NCBI RefSeq assembly: GCF_030160715.1
Contig: NZ_BSOW01000003.1
Span: 124,001 to 188,000 of the forward strand
Direction of reading: 5' to 3'
From: Bradyrhizobium iriomotense
Lineage (GTDB): Bacteria; Pseudomonadota; Alphaproteobacteria; Rhizobiales; Xanthobacteraceae
Length of the DNA stretch: 64,000 nt
Shown: positions 24,285-33,851 of the stretch, piece after piece
How the letters are laid out: every line of letters starts with the position of its first letter
Numbering within the stretch: the first letter of the stretch is position 1
The notes under the pieces: generated by a model
What the model was told of the DNA's origin: nothing
The model's input: the letters and a program-made list of their open reading frames with translations, nothing else
Database searches by the model: none
Translations under genes and position numbers: made by a program

Positions 24285-25103
24285 CTATTCCTGACCCGAG
24301 AGAAGGCGACGCAGGTGCACGCCGACGATCTCGCGGCGATACCAGGCGCTGCCCAGCGCATTGTCGGATGGCGATGTCCCTTCGCTAGCCGCGGAGGCTG
24401 CGGCTGCGATGGTGGCGGCGTCGAGGATGCGACCCTCCAGCGCGCGCTCGGCGGCACGCGCGCGGATCTGCGTCGGTGCCATCGAGCCCAGCGCGATGCG
24501 GGCGCCGGCGATGCGGCCGCCGCTGATCGGCAGGTGCGCAGCGAGCGTGATGACGGAGCCGCCCTTGGGCTTGATGCGGGCGATCTTGCGATAGCGGAAG
24601 GCCTCCGCGCTCGCCGGCCGGGCGCAGGAAACCGACAGCACCAGCGTTCCGGCTTGCCGCTCACGCGATTGCAGGAATTCCTCGATCGGGATATCGCGTG
24701 CGCCAAAGCCGCCTTGCACGGCGACGGTGGCATCGAGCGCGAGCAGGGCGACCGTGAAATCACCATAGGGATTGGGTGCGAAGAGATTGCCGCCGACCGT
24801 TCCCATGTTGCGCACCGCAGGCCCGCCGATCGAGCGGGCGGGGGCGTGCAGGAAGGCAAGATCGCGCTCAGCGAGGACGCGCGCAAAGGTGACGCCGGCG
24901 CCCAGTGTGATCCGCGGGCCCGATGCGTCGATCCGGGTCAGCGTCTGGTCATTGGTGCGAACGACGGTCGAGATCGAGACGTCGCCCTCGTTCAACGCGC
25001 GCATCACCAGCGTGCCGCCACCGAGATAACGCGCGGCCCGGTCCGATGACAGCGCGGCCGCAGCCTCATTCGAGCTGGCAAAGGTCTTCACCGTGACAGC
25101 CAT
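24285..25103 (-). CDS. Molybdenum hydroxylase FAD subunit (CoxM-like)
   Basis: A 272-residue FAD-binding subunit of the xanthine dehydrogenase/CoxM family, with YLGGGTLVMRAL (FAD pyrophosphate loop), LHAPARSIGGPAVRNMGTVGGNL (second FAD motif) and the C-terminal WYRREIVGVHLRRLL, a CO-dehydrogenase flavoprotein C-terminal domain signature. It passes electrons from the [2Fe-2S] subunit to an external acceptor. Gene order is FAD, FeS, Mo-N, Mo-C, CoxD, CoxE in transcription direction, a complete enzyme plus maturation set. Confidence 0.94.
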   Translation of the reverse strand: MAVTVKTFASSNEAAAALSSDRAARYLGGGTLVMRALNEGDVSISTVVRTNDQTLTRIDASGPRITLGAGVTFARVLAERDLAFLHAPARSIGGPAVRNMGTVGGNLFAPNPYGDFTVALLALDATVAVQGGFGARDIPIEEFLQSRERQAGTLVLSVSCARPASAEAFRYRKIARIKPKGGSVITLAAHLPISGGRIAGARIALGSMAPTQIRARAAERALEGRILDAATIAAAASAASEGTSPSDNALGSAWYRREIVGVHLRRLLSGQE

Positions 25104-25105
25104 GG

Positions 25106-25549
25106 TCAGGCAGCCTCCTTCAGGTGTCTGCGGATGGCCTCAAATCCGGCCTGATAGATGTCTTCGGAGACCAAGCGCGTCATGCGGTCGCGGTCCTCCG
25201 GCCTGGTCGTGAAGCGCGACTCCCAGTGCCAGAAGGTGCGGTCGCCGTCAGTGACCGGGAACAGGCGAACATGGGCCACGTAATTGAACAGCGGGATCGG
25301 CGTATCGAGCAGGCAGTAGCTATAGGTCTGTTCGAGATCGGACAGCGCCAGTAGCTGCTCGCGCAGCTCCGAGCCATCCTTCAGCTTGACGCGCCTGACA
25401 CAGCCGATCTTGTCCGACGACTGCGCGCGCTCGATGGCGGAGGTCGCCAGCGCCGGATGCCAGCGATCAAACCCGTTGAAATCGCGCAGCACATCCCATA
25501 CCGCGTCGGTCGGCGCATCGACGATCGTGCTCTTGACGATATGCGGCAC
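25106..25549 (-). CDS. SRPBCC family protein, copy 2
   Basis: A 147-residue START/polyketide-cyclase-like (SRPBCC) protein with VDAPTDAVWDVLRDFNGFDRWHPA at the N-terminus, DKIGCVRRVKLKDGSELREQLL in the middle and a C-terminal helix. It is closely related along its whole length to the next gene upstream (25552-25989). A GTG start at 25549 is supported by GGAGG 6 nt upstream. In CO dehydrogenase clusters the SRPBCC protein CoxG anchors the enzyme to the membrane. A comparable role is possible here, although lipid or ligand binding cannot be excluded. Confidence 0.85.
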   Translation of the reverse strand: MPHIVKSTIVDAPTDAVWDVLRDFNGFDRWHPALATSAIERAQSSDKIGCVRRVKLKDGSELREQLLALSDLEQTYSYCLLDTPIPLFNYVAHVRLFPVTDGDRTFWHWESRFTTRPEDRDRMTRLVSEDIYQAGFEAIRRHLKEAA

Positions 25550-25551
25550 GC

Positions 25552-25989
25552 CTAGCCTCCGAACACACGTTTCAGAGCATCGAAACCGCCCTGGAACACG
25601 CCACCGCCGATATTGTTGACGAGCTCGGTCTCCCGCTCCGGCGCACAGTCGAATTCGGCGGTCCATTCCATAAAAGTCTGATCGCCATCCGTCACGGGCG
25701 TGAGCCGCAGCGTCGCGACATAGTTCTCGACGCCCATGGGGGATTCCAGGATCGAGTAGGTGCAGAACATGTCGTAGTCGGAGAGGCCGAGCAGCTTCTC
25801 GCGGATGCGGTCGCCGTTGCGGAGGCGAAAATCCCTAACGCAGCCGATCTTGTCCGAGGGCTCGCCGCCTTCGATGCGGCTTTCCGCAATCGCGGGGTGC
25901 CAGTTCGGCATGCCGTTGAAATCGCGCACCCGCGCCCAGACGCGGTCGTTGCGCGCATTGACGACGGTGGAGACGTAGACGCGGGCCAT
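25552..25989 (-). CDS. SRPBCC family protein, copy 1
   Basis: A 145-residue SRPBCC-fold protein: NARNDRVWARVRDFNGMPNWHPAIAES, SDKIGCVRDFRLRNGDRIREKLLGLSD, then PVTDGDQTFMEWTAEFD. It shares most of these blocks with its downstream neighbour, so the pair arose by tandem duplication. The stop lies 2 bp before the neighbour's GTG. Function is unknown; the ligand cavity and linkage with the molybdenum hydroxylase suggest substrate delivery or enzyme docking (inference). Confidence 0.86.
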   Translation of the reverse strand: MARVYVSTVVNARNDRVWARVRDFNGMPNWHPAIAESRIEGGEPSDKIGCVRDFRLRNGDRIREKLLGLSDYDMFCTYSILESPMGVENYVATLRLTPVTDGDQTFMEWTAEFDCAPERETELVNNIGGGVFQGGFDALKRVFGG

Positions 25990-25999
25990 GATCTAGACC

Positions 26000-28900
26000 T
26001 CAGCTTTTCTTCCGCGGGCCGCGCTCGGCCGGCGGCCCACTTTCGGCGGAGGGCGCAGGCGAGGCGGCGGGCTTGTCGCCGCCGCTCTTGCGCGCGGAAT
26101 CTTTGATCCCCTGCATGTCGCGAGCCTCGCGGATCAGGCCCGGCATTTTTGCGAGGCTGCCGCCCTCGACGCCGATATCTGACAGGATCGAGTCGATCAG
26201 CGGCGCCTGGACGCGGTAGCGGAGCGCCGAGTCGATCACCTCGTCTGTGGCGCTGCGGCCGCCATTGCCGCCACCATGGCCGGCGCCGTTGAGGCCGTCG
26301 ACCTGGAGGATGCGAATGCCCTCGATCTTCTCCATCGGTTTGACGCTCTCGCGCACGATGCCCTCGATCCGGTCGAGTAGCTTTCTGCGGAATAGCGAGT
26401 AGCGCGCCTGATCGGTCAGCACGTTCTCGGCTTCATTCAGCATGCGCTGCGCCTCGGCCTCGACGGCGGCACGGACGCGCTCGGCCTCGGCGGCAATGCG
26501 GGTCTCCTCGGCCTGCTTCTCGGCGAGCAGCACCTCGACCGTCTTGCGTCGCTTGGCGATCTCGCTTTCCCGCGCCGTGACGACGCGTTCGGCCGCTTCC
26601 GTCGCTCGCATGCGGGCCTCCTCGGCGGCAGCGCGCGCAGCGGATTCCTCGAGTGACTTCTGATGGATGGCGATGGCCTTCTCCATCAGGACCGTCTCGA
26701 CTTCCTTCTCGCGGTTCACTTCCAGCTTCCGCAGCTCGCGCTCGCGGCCGATGCGGGCTTCGTCGAGGCCGCGGTCGGACGCGATGCGTGCGCGCTCGAC
26801 TTCCTCGCGGGAGACGATCTCGGCTTCCTGCAAGGATTGCACGCGAGCAACTTCCAGCTGCTCGATCGCGCGGCGGCGCTCGATACGGGCGGCTTCCAGC
26901 GCGTGCTCGCGCGAGACGTCAGTGGTTTCGACCTCCTTGCGCGCCACGATCTCGGCCTGCCTGACCTGGCGGTCGGCATCGATGCGCTCGGATTTCTTGC
27001 TTGAGAGCGCAATGACGCGGTCCTCGTCCGCGATTTCGATTGCCTTCTTCTGCTCGATGTTGAGCACCTCGCGCTTTTTCGAGGAGGTGATCCGCTCGGC
27101 TTCGAGCGCAAGGTCGACGCCGATGCGCTGGCGCTCGATGGCGTCACGCCTCTTCAACTCGGCCGCCTCCAATATGCCGGTCCGCTCGATTTCGAGCGCG
27201 CGGGTCTCCCGCTCGGCCTGGATGCGCTCGGCGGCAACCGCTTTCTCCTGCGCGATGCGCGCGGCCTCGATCGCCTCGCGGGAGGCGATGTCGGCTTCCT
27301 CTACAGTGCGGTTGCGGGCGATCTCGAGCGAGCGGACGCGCTCCTCCTGGGCGATGCGGGCCGCTTCCGTCGCTTCGCGTGCCGTGACGCCGGCGATATC
27401 CAGGGTCTGGTTACGATCGATCTCCAGCTGCCGCGTGTTCTGCTCGGCCGCAATGCGCTCGGCGGCGAGCGTTCGTTCGCGAGCGATGCGGGCGGCTTCG
27501 ACCGAGCGCTGCGCCTCGATCTCGGCCTCCTGGATGGTGCGCACCTGCTGGATTTCCAGCGCGCGGGTGCGCTCGTCGGAGGAAATGCGCTCGACATTGA
27601 CAATCATGGTCTGGGCGATGCGGGCCTTTTCGGTGGCCTCGCGTGCCGCGATCTCGGCCTCGTCGACGGCGCGGGTACGCTCGATCTCGCGGCGCCTTGT
27701 TTCTTCCTCGTTGGCAATGCGGGCGTCGGTCACCACGCGATCCTGCTGGATGCGGGCCTTCTCGATCGCCTCGCGCGCGGCGATCTCGGCTTCCTCGACG
27801 GTGCGCATCCGTTCGATCTCGCGCTGGCGCACCTCGCGCTCGGAGGCGATGCGCGTCGTGTCGATCGAGCGCTGGTTGGTGATCCGGGTTTTCTCGACCT
27901 CCTCGCGGGCAAGCAGCTCCTTCTCTTCGATGGTCCGGGTCCGCTCGATCTCCTTCTGGCGGGTCTCGCGCTCGGAGGCGATGCGGGCCTCCGCAATGGC
28001 CTGATCGTTGGCGATGCGGGCCTTTTCGATGGCCTCCCGCGCGGAAATCTGCGCCTGCTCGGCCTCGGTCTCCCGCAGCGCGCGCTCGCGGGCCACCTCA
28101 GTGCGCTGAAGCGCTCGGCGCATCTCGATGTCGCGTTCCTGCTCGAGGCGCGCAGTCTCGCTTTCGCGCTCGATCTCGAGCGCCTGCCGCTCGGCTTCCA
28201 GATTGCGGGAGCGGATCTTGATCATCGAGTCCTGCTCGATGTCGTTACGCAGCTTTCGCTTGGCCTCGATGTCCTCCATCAACCGCGTCAAGCCTTCGGC
28301 GTCGAAGCGGTTCGAGGGATTGAAGAATTCGAGGTCAGTCTGGTCGAGATCGGTAATCGCGACCGACTCGAGTTCGAGGCCGTTCTGGGCGAGGGCTTCG
28401 GCGGCATTGGTCTTGACGCGCGCGACGTAGTCGCCGCGCCGCTCGTGCATCTCCTCCATGGTCATCTCCGAAGCAACCGAGCGGATCGCGGAGATGAACT
28501 TGCCAGCTAGCAGCGCGTGGAGCTGCTCCGGCTCCATGGTGCGGCGGCCGAGCGTGGCGGCCGCGATCGAGACGGCTTCGCGGGTCGGCTGCACGCGGAC
28601 GTAGAAGTCGGCCTCGATGTCGACGCGCATGCGGTCGCGGGTGATCACGGCGTCCTGCCTGGAACGTATGATCCCCATCGGCAGCACGTTCATGTTGACC
28701 GGCGTGTAGTCGTGGATGAAAGGCAGCACGAAAGCGCCGCCATTGATCACCACGCGCTCGCCGAGGAAGCCGGTCCGGACGAACGAGACCTCCTTGGATG
28801 AGCGATGGTACAGCCAGTTCACGATGTAGACGCCAACCACGATCACGATGATCGCGATGATCAGCCAGAGGATCAATTCACCGACCAAAATCCCCGACAT
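26000..28900 (-). CDS. Giant flotillin-like (SPFH/YqiK) coiled-coil membrane protein
   Basis: A 966-residue protein with an N-terminal membrane segment (LILWLIIAIIVIVVGVYIV, residues 9-27), an SPFH/flotillin domain to about residue 230 (FVLPFIHDYTPVNMNVLPMG; DRMRVDIEADFYVRV), then about 550 residues of charged coiled coil. The coil is built of imperfect 44-residue units (for example EIERTRTIEEKELLAREEVE, EIERMRTVEEAEIAAREAIE), that is four 11-residue hendecads each. A Gly-rich break and a disordered Pro/Ser tail end the protein. Bacterial flotillins are usually 400-700 residues. It should organise membrane microdomains; here it is flanked by the molybdenum hydroxylase and the ABC transporter. 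The ribosome site GGAGGG is strong. Confidence 0.9.
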   Translation of the reverse strand: MSGILVGELILWLIIAIIVIVVGVYIVNWLYHRSSKEVSFVRTGFLGERVVINGGAFVLPFIHDYTPVNMNVLPMGIIRSRQDAVITRDRMRVDIEADFYVRVQPTREAVSIAAATLGRRTMEPEQLHALLAGKFISAIRSVASEMTMEEMHERRGDYVARVKTNAAEALAQNGLELESVAITDLDQTDLEFFNPSNRFDAEGLTRLMEDIEAKRKLRNDIEQDSMIKIRSRNLEAERQALEIERESETARLEQERDIEMRRALQRTEVARERALRETEAEQAQISAREAIEKARIANDQAIAEARIASERETRQKEIERTRTIEEKELLAREEVEKTRITNQRSIDTTRIASEREVRQREIERMRTVEEAEIAAREAIEKARIQQDRVVTDARIANEEETRRREIERTRAVDEAEIAAREATEKARIAQTMIVNVERISSDERTRALEIQQVRTIQEAEIEAQRSVEAARIARERTLAAERIAAEQNTRQLEIDRNQTLDIAGVTAREATEAARIAQEERVRSLEIARNRTVEEADIASREAIEAARIAQEKAVAAERIQAERETRALEIERTGILEAAELKRRDAIERQRIGVDLALEAERITSSKKREVLNIEQKKAIEIADEDRVIALSSKKSERIDADRQVRQAEIVARKEVETTDVSREHALEAARIERRRAIEQLEVARVQSLQEAEIVSREEVERARIASDRGLDEARIGRERELRKLEVNREKEVETVLMEKAIAIHQKSLEESAARAAAEEARMRATEAAERVVTARESEIAKRRKTVEVLLAEKQAEETRIAAEAERVRAAVEAEAQRMLNEAENVLTDQARYSLFRRKLLDRIEGIVRESVKPMEKIEGIRILQVDGLNGAGHGGGNGGRSATDEVIDSALRYRVQAPLIDSILSDIGVEGGSLAKMPGLIREARDMQGIKDSARKSGGDKPAASPAPSAESGPPAERGPRKKS

Positions 28901-28925
28901 CTTTCCCTCCTCGAACTTACAGGCG

Positions 28926-29759
28926 TCAACGCGCGCCGATCGCCTTGAATTTGCGTACCTGGTCCGTCAGTGCCCGCTCCACGGGCAGGCGCTCCATCGA
29001 GGAGGCTCCGTAGAAGCCGTGGCAGTAGCGGGTGTTCTTCATGATGAAATCGGCATCCGCGGGATCCGCGATCGGACCTCCGTGGGCGAGCACCAGAATG
29101 TCCGGATTGACGCTGAGCGCGGCTGAGGCCCAGGTGTCGATGTGCGCCGGGCAATCGGCAAGCTTCGGTGCGGTCTGCGCTCCGATTGTGCCGCCCGTCG
29201 TGAGCCCCAGGTGACAGACGATGATGTCGGCGCCCGCGATCGCCATCGCGGCGGCTTCCTTCTCGCTGAAGACGTAAGGCGTCGTCAGCATGTCCTTCTC
29301 ACGCGCCCTGGCGATCATGTCGATCTCCAGCGCGTAGGACATGCCGGTCTCCTCCAGATTGGCGCGGAATATCCCGTCGATCAGGCCAACCGTCGGAAAG
29401 TTCTGCACGCCGGCAAAGCCGAGCGCCTTGAGCTGGTCGAGGAAGACGTCCATGTCGCGGAACGGATCGGTGCCGTTGACGCCGGCGAGCACCGGCGTCT
29501 TGCTGACCACGGGCAGCACTTCGGTGGCCATCTCCAGCACGATGGCGTTGGCATCGCCGTAGGCCATGAGGCCCGCAAGCGATCCGCGACCGGCCATGCG
29601 ATAGCGGCCGGAATTGTAGATGACGATGAGATCGACACCGCCGGCCTCTTCGCACTTGGCGGAGAGACCCGTGCCGGCGCCGCCGCCGACGATCGGCTCG
29701 CCGCGCTTTGCCATCTCGCGAAATCGCTTCAGCAGTGCAGCCCGTTCAAACCTGGCCAT
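28926..29759 (-). CDS. Phosphoenolpyruvate-hydrolase-family TIM barrel (Tm-1 C-domain-like)
   Basis: A 277-residue TIM-barrel protein of the family named phosphoenolpyruvate hydrolase-like, which also forms the C-terminal half of plant Tm-1 resistance proteins. Visible blocks are [73 protein letters not shown] and [14 protein letters not shown]. The biochemical activity of the family is poorly defined. Its stop-to-start gap to the ABC/Tm-1-N fusion gene is 3 bp, so both Tm-1-like halves are made together. Confidence 0.88.
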   Translation of the reverse strand: MARFERAALLKRFREMAKRGEPIVGGGAGTGLSAKCEEAGGVDLIVIYNSGRYRMAGRGSLAGLMAYGDANAIVLEMATEVLPVVSKTPVLAGVNGTDPFRDMDVFLDQLKALGFAGVQNFPTVGLIDGIFRANLEETGMSYALEIDMIARAREKDMLTTPYVFSEKEAAAMAIAGADIIVCHLGLTTGGTIGAQTAPKLADCPAHIDTWASAALSVNPDILVLAHGGPIADPADADFIMKNTRYCHGFYGASSMERLPVERALTDQVRKFKAIGAR

Positions 29760-29762
29760 CGG

Positions 29763-31979
29763 TCACCTCACCATTCTCCGGCGCGCCCCGGTGCGTCCGA
29801 ACAGGGTTTTGAACGCACTGACGATCGTGGAGGCGAACTCGGGATCGTTGATATTGTTCTTGACGCGGATGAGCTGGCGGTTGCTCGTCTGCCGCACCGT
29901 GCGTTCGAGCGCACGGAACAGCGCGGCATCGGCCTCGGGATCCCAGAACGACCGTCCCTGCGCATCCAGCGCGGAGACGCCGCCCTCGGGAATGAAGAAC
30001 CGCACCGGCCCGTCCATTTGGTTCAGCCGCTCGCCGATCCACCGACCCATGCGCTCGTTCTCGTCCACCGTGGTCCGCATCAGGGTGACCTGCGGATTGT
30101 GGACGTGGAATTTGCGGCCGCGATAGCGCTCGGGGATGGTGTCGGGCGCGCCGAAATTGACCATGTCGAGTGCGCCCACGGAGCCGACATAGGGTACGCG
30201 GCTGCGGATGATTGCGCCAAAGCGATCTTCGGTCGCCGGAAACACGCCGCCCATCAAGAGATCGCAGACCTCCGTCGTCGTGAGATCGATGACGCCGGCC
30301 AGCTGGCCGGACTCGACCAGCTTCTCCATGGAGCGTCCGCCGACGCCGGTGGCGTGGAAGACGAGGCATTCGAAGTCCTCGCGCAGATCGGCCGCGATCT
30401 TCTGCACCGCCGGCGTGGTCACGCCGAACATGGTGATGCCGACCGCGGGCAGGCTGGCGGCGGCAGTGCGCTCCTTCGCCTCGCGCTGATCGAGACGCGC
30501 CTTGACCATGCCGGCAAGCGCGTTGGCGCCGTTGGCGAGCACCGCGCGCGAGATCGAGTTGAGGCCCTGCACGTCGGTGACCGAATACATCATGGTGATG
30601 TCGGCCGGCCCGACATAGGGGCCGACGTCGCCGGAGGCGACCGAGGAGATGATCAGTTTGGGCACGCCGACGGGGAGGGCGCGCATGCCGGGTGCAACCA
30701 GCGAGGCGCCGCCCGAACCTCCTGCCGAGATCACGCCGGCGACGTTGCGCTGGCGACGGAGCCAGTTGGCGAAGGCGTCGGCCATCGCGGTCACGGCAAC
30801 CCCGCGGTCGGGGCCGAACACGGCCGATCCGCCACGGCCGTGGTTCAGCGCGATCTCCTGCGCGGAGACGTCGCAGCTCGTGTGCTTGCCGCCGGTCGAG
30901 ACGTCGACGAGCCGCGTGCGCAGGCCGCTTTCCGCGATGATGTCGCGGATGAAGCGAAGTTCCGTGCCCTTGGTGTCGAGCGTGCCGACGACCAGCACGA
31001 CCGGCGGTCCGGCGGTTTGCGCCGCGACCGGCTCGCGCTTGCGCCGCGCGGTCTCGTCGAGACGCGCCACCTGCGTCGAGAGCGTGCGCGCTGCGGCCTC
31101 GATGCGGGCGATCGGCACGGGCTGCGACCAGCGCGTCGGCGGCGTCGGGTTGGAGATGTAGATGCGGATCGGACCGCTCGGACGCGCAGGTTGCTGGGCT
31201 GGTTTTGTCTCACTGCCGGCCGCGGGTGCATCGACATCAGCCTCGAGCCCGGCGTGCAGCCCGACGCCCAGCAGGCGCTGCTGCAAGTCGCGGTCGGCGG
31301 CAAGGCGCGACGAGTCGATGATCCGATTGATCCGGCCGTTGACCATGATCGCGACGTTGCGTGAGACCGCGGTGGCGACGCCGATGTTCTGCTCGATCAC
31401 GAGCACCGACATGTCGCCGTCCTCGCCGAGGCGCAGCAGCATCTCCTCGACCTGGGCGACGATGACGGGCGCAAGGCCCTCGGTCGGCTCGTCCATGATC
31501 AGGAGCTGCGGATTGGTGAGAAGCGCACGCGAGATAGCGAGCATCTGCTGCTCGCCGCCCGAGAGCTGGCCGCCACCATGGTCCTTGCGCTCGGCGAGAC
31601 GCGGAAACGTGTCGTAGATGCGCTCGACGGTCCAGGCGCCACTGCGGATGCCGCCGGCAAGCCGCAGATGCTCGTCGACGCTGAGCGAGCGCCAGAGGCG
31701 GCGTCCCTGCGGCACATAGCCGACGCCGAGCCGCGCGATATGCGCCGGCGGCCGCCGCGTGATGTCTTCGCCGCGAATGCGGATCGAGCCGCCGCTCACG
31801 GGCACAAGCCCCATGATGGCCTTGCACAGCGTGGTCTTGCCCATGCCGTTGCGGCCGACGACGGAGAACACGCTCGCGTCGAGCGAGAGGTCGACGCCTT
31901 GCAGCGCATGCGAATGCCCATAGTAGACGTCGAGGCCTTTGACCTCGAGCGCGGCTGCGGTGCGGCGGACCTCAGTCAT
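29763..31979 (-). CDS. LivF-type ABC ATPase fused to Tm-1-like UPF0261 domain
   Basis: A 738-residue fusion. Residues 1-240 are a LivF-type ATPase with Walker [10 protein letters not shown] (42-50), signature LSGGEQQ (139-145) and Walker [14 protein letters not shown]. Residues 241-325 form a Pro/Ala-rich linker. Residues 326-738 are a complete UPF0261 (Tm-1 N-terminal-like) domain starting [20 protein letters not shown], with [19 protein letters not shown] and [20 protein letters not shown]. No frame break is seen at the junction. It overlaps LivG by 8 bp. The fusion physically links transport and the unknown Tm-1-type chemistry. Confidence 0.93.
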   Translation of the reverse strand: MTEVRRTAAALEVKGLDVYYGHSHALQGVDLSLDASVFSVVGRNGMGKTTLCKAIMGLVPVSGGSIRIRGEDITRRPPAHIARLGVGYVPQGRRLWRSLSVDEHLRLAGGIRSGAWTVERIYDTFPRLAERKDHGGGQLSGGEQQMLAISRALLTNPQLLIMDEPTEGLAPVIVAQVEEMLLRLGEDGDMSVLVIEQNIGVATAVSRNVAIMVNGRINRIIDSSRLAADRDLQQRLLGVGLHAGLEADVDAPAAGSETKPAQQPARPSGPIRIYISNPTPPTRWSQPVPIARIEAAARTLSTQVARLDETARRKREPVAAQTAGPPVVLVVGTLDTKGTELRFIRDIIAESGLRTRLVDVSTGGKHTSCDVSAQEIALNHGRGGSAVFGPDRGVAVTAMADAFANWLRRQRNVAGVISAGGSGGASLVAPGMRALPVGVPKLIISSVASGDVGPYVGPADITMMYSVTDVQGLNSISRAVLANGANALAGMVKARLDQREAKERTAAASLPAVGITMFGVTTPAVQKIAADLREDFECLVFHATGVGGRSMEKLVESGQLAGVIDLTTTEVCDLLMGGVFPATEDRFGAIIRSRVPYVGSVGALDMVNFGAPDTIPERYRGRKFHVHNPQVTLMRTTVDENERMGRWIGERLNQMDGPVRFFIPEGGVSALDAQGRSFWDPEADAALFRALERTVRQTSNRQLIRVKNNINDPEFASTIVSAFKTLFGRTGARRRMVR

Positions 31980-32754
31980 GGCCGCCTCCGAGATAAAGCT
32001 CCTGAACCTCGGGGTCGGACTGGATCTCCTGCGGCAGGCCTTCCTTGAAGATGCGTCCGTTGTGCATCATCGTGACGCTCTCGACGACGCGCAGCGCCAC
32101 GTCCATGTCGTGCTCGATGATGATGTAGCCGATATGGGCGGGTAGGGAGGTCAGGATCTCGATCAGCTCGAGCCGCTCGGCCGGCGACAGGCCCGCCGCC
32201 GGTTCGTCGAACAGCACGAAGCGCGGCGCGCCGGCCAGCGCCAGCGCGATCTCGAGCTGGCGCTGCTGGCCATGCGCGAGCTCGGCGACGCGCCGGTCCT
32301 TCACGGCGTTGAGATGCACCGCCTGCACGAGATTGTCGGCGGCATGCATCAGCGCATCGTTCTGGCTGGGGCGCAGGAGCGAGAAGCGCCCGCGCGAGAC
32401 GCCGCGGCAGGCGAGATAGACATTGTCCTGCACGGTGAGGCCGGGGAACAGCGCGGAGATCTGGTAGGTCCGCCGCAGGCCGCGGCGGATCCGCTCATAG
32501 GGTGGGAAGTGCGTGATGTCCTCGCCGAAGAAGCGAATGGTGCCGGAGGAGGGCGGGAAGTCGCCGGTGATGCAGTTGAACAGCGTGGTCTTGCCGGCAC
32601 CGTTTGAGCCGAGCACGGCGCGACGCTCGCCGGGGCGGACGGTGATGGTGACGTCGGTCAGCGCAGCGAGCGCGCCGAACAGCCGCGTCACGCCGCGCAG
32701 CTCGAGCGCTGCGCCGGCGCCGACGGCCGAGAGGCGATGGGCGACGCTATCCAT
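31972..32754 (-). CDS. livG: LivG-type ABC transporter ATP-binding protein
   Basis: A 260-residue ATPase of the branched-chain amino acid/amide (HAAT) class with Walker [19 protein letters not shown], LivG-typical signature [17 protein letters not shown] and Walker [17 protein letters not shown]. Start and stop overlap the neighbouring genes by 8 bp each, so translation is coupled. The substrates of this transporter class range from amino acids to urea and aromatic acids; nothing here fixes the choice. Confidence 0.93.
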   Translation of the reverse strand: MDSVAHRLSAVGAGAALELRGVTRLFGALAALTDVTITVRPGERRAVLGSNGAGKTTLFNCITGDFPPSSGTIRFFGEDITHFPPYERIRRGLRRTYQISALFPGLTVQDNVYLACRGVSRGRFSLLRPSQNDALMHAADNLVQAVHLNAVKDRRVAELAHGQQRQLEIALALAGAPRFVLFDEPAAGLSPAERLELIEILTSLPAHIGYIIIEHDMDVALRVVESVTMMHNGRIFKEGLPQEIQSDPEVQELYLGGGHD

Positions 32755-33850
32755 GACCGGATCCTTGACCAGATCGTTGGCCGCTCCGTCCGATTGGGCG
32801 CGTCGGGGTGGCGCGCTGGCGCCAGCGCTGCCAGAGGCCGATCACGCCATCCGACGACCAGAACACGATGGCGAGGAAGCCGAGCCCGATCAGCAGCCGG
32901 AAACGGTTGCCGTCGAGCCCGATCTTGACCAGGAAGTCGAGCGCGAAGGTGCGCAGCAGCACGAAGATCAGCGCGCCGATGTAGGGGCCGACAGGCCGCG
33001 TGATGCCGCCGACGATCGCAATGATGAGAATGTCGATGCAGGCGCCGACGCTGACCGAGCCCGGGGAGATCTGCCGGTAGTTCCAGACCTGCAATACGCC
33101 CGCCAGCGCCGCGACGAAGGACGCAAATGCGTAAGCCGCGACGCGATGGGCATTGACGTTGAAGCCGAGCGCGGCCATGCGGCGCGGATTGTCGCGCACG
33201 CCCTGCAAGGCAAGGCCGAACGGCGCGCGCGAGATGTACTCGACCGCGAAATAGCACAGCGCGGCGACGCCGAGCACGATGTAGTAGAAGGGAATGTCGG
33301 CACGCCAGTTGATACCCCAGAAGCGCGGCGTGCCGACATTGTTGATGCCGGTGTGACCGTTGAAGATCGCCCAGTTCTGGTTGGTGAAATAGTAGAAGGC
33401 CGCCCCGATCGCGAGTGTGATCATGATGGTGTAGATGCCCTCGGTCCGCACCGCGAGCGCGCCGCCGAGCGTGCCGAAGGCGGTGGCGAGCGCGAGCGCC
33501 ATCGGAACTGCGAGCCACCACGGCCAGCCGAGGCTGATATTGGCGTTGTCGCTGGTTCCGAACACCGCAACCATGTAGGCGGCAAAGCCCGCGATGGTCA
33601 GCTGCATCAGGCTGACCATGCCGCCATAGCCGGCGAGGAACATCAGGCTCAGCGCGATGGTGCCGAGGATCAACGTCGTCGCAAAGATCTCGATCAGGAA
33701 GAAGCCGTTGGCGATCAGCGGCATGATCAGGAGGATGATCGCGACGATCCAGGCGGCGGGATTGTCGATCCCCGGCCACGCGCGCAATCCGGGCCGCTGC
33801 ACGCCGGTGGCGGTGCGAACGGAAACGCGTGCGTCGTGGGTGACGGACAT
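32747..33850 (-). CDS. livM: LivM-type ABC transporter permease
   Basis: A 367-residue polytopic permease. After an N-terminal segment with a Trp/Pro-rich LRAWPGIDNPAAW, it has about ten membrane helices, the LivM-type motif LSLMFLAGYGGMVSLMQLTIAGFAAYMVAV, and the later GVRDNPRRMAALGFNVNAHRVAAYAFASFVAALAG. It pairs with LivH to form the channel. It lies 1 bp from LivH and overlaps LivG by 8 bp. Confidence 0.93.
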   Translation of the reverse strand: MSVTHDARVSVRTATGVQRPGLRAWPGIDNPAAWIVAIILLIMPLIANGFFLIEIFATTLILGTIALSLMFLAGYGGMVSLMQLTIAGFAAYMVAVFGTSDNANISLGWPWWLAVPMALALATAFGTLGGALAVRTEGIYTIMITLAIGAAFYYFTNQNWAIFNGHTGINNVGTPRFWGINWRADIPFYYIVLGVAALCYFAVEYISRAPFGLALQGVRDNPRRMAALGFNVNAHRVAAYAFASFVAALAGVLQVWNYRQISPGSVSVGACIDILIIAIVGGITRPVGPYIGALIFVLLRTFALDFLVKIGLDGNRFRLLIGLGFLAIVFWSSDGVIGLWQRWRQRATPTRPIGRSGQRSGQGSGHG

Positions 33851-33851
33851 G

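Noticed and set aside
21178..25103. Aerobic carbon-monoxide dehydrogenase (CoxMSL)
   Set aside because: The large-subunit loop reads AMRGFGVTAMDF and not the AYxCSFR signature of form I; it also lacks AYRGAGR of form II. Only the general molybdenum-hydroxylase assignment is supported.
26667..28004. Long plus-strand open frame of Ser/Arg/Ala composition opposite the flotillin-like gene
   Set aside because: It mirrors the repeated coiled-coil codons of the real gene; its periodicity derives from the 132-bp coding repeats and its composition is that of an antisense shadow.
26000..28900. DNA tandem repeat or CRISPR-like array in the 44-residue repeat region
   Set aside because: The repeats are at protein level, diverged at DNA level, coding throughout, and lack identical repeats with unique spacers.
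29142..31364. 740-codon plus-strand frame opposite the ABC/Tm-1 fusion
   Set aside because: The opposite strand encodes two intact recognised domains, and this frame has the His/Arg/Asp-rich shadow composition with no motif.
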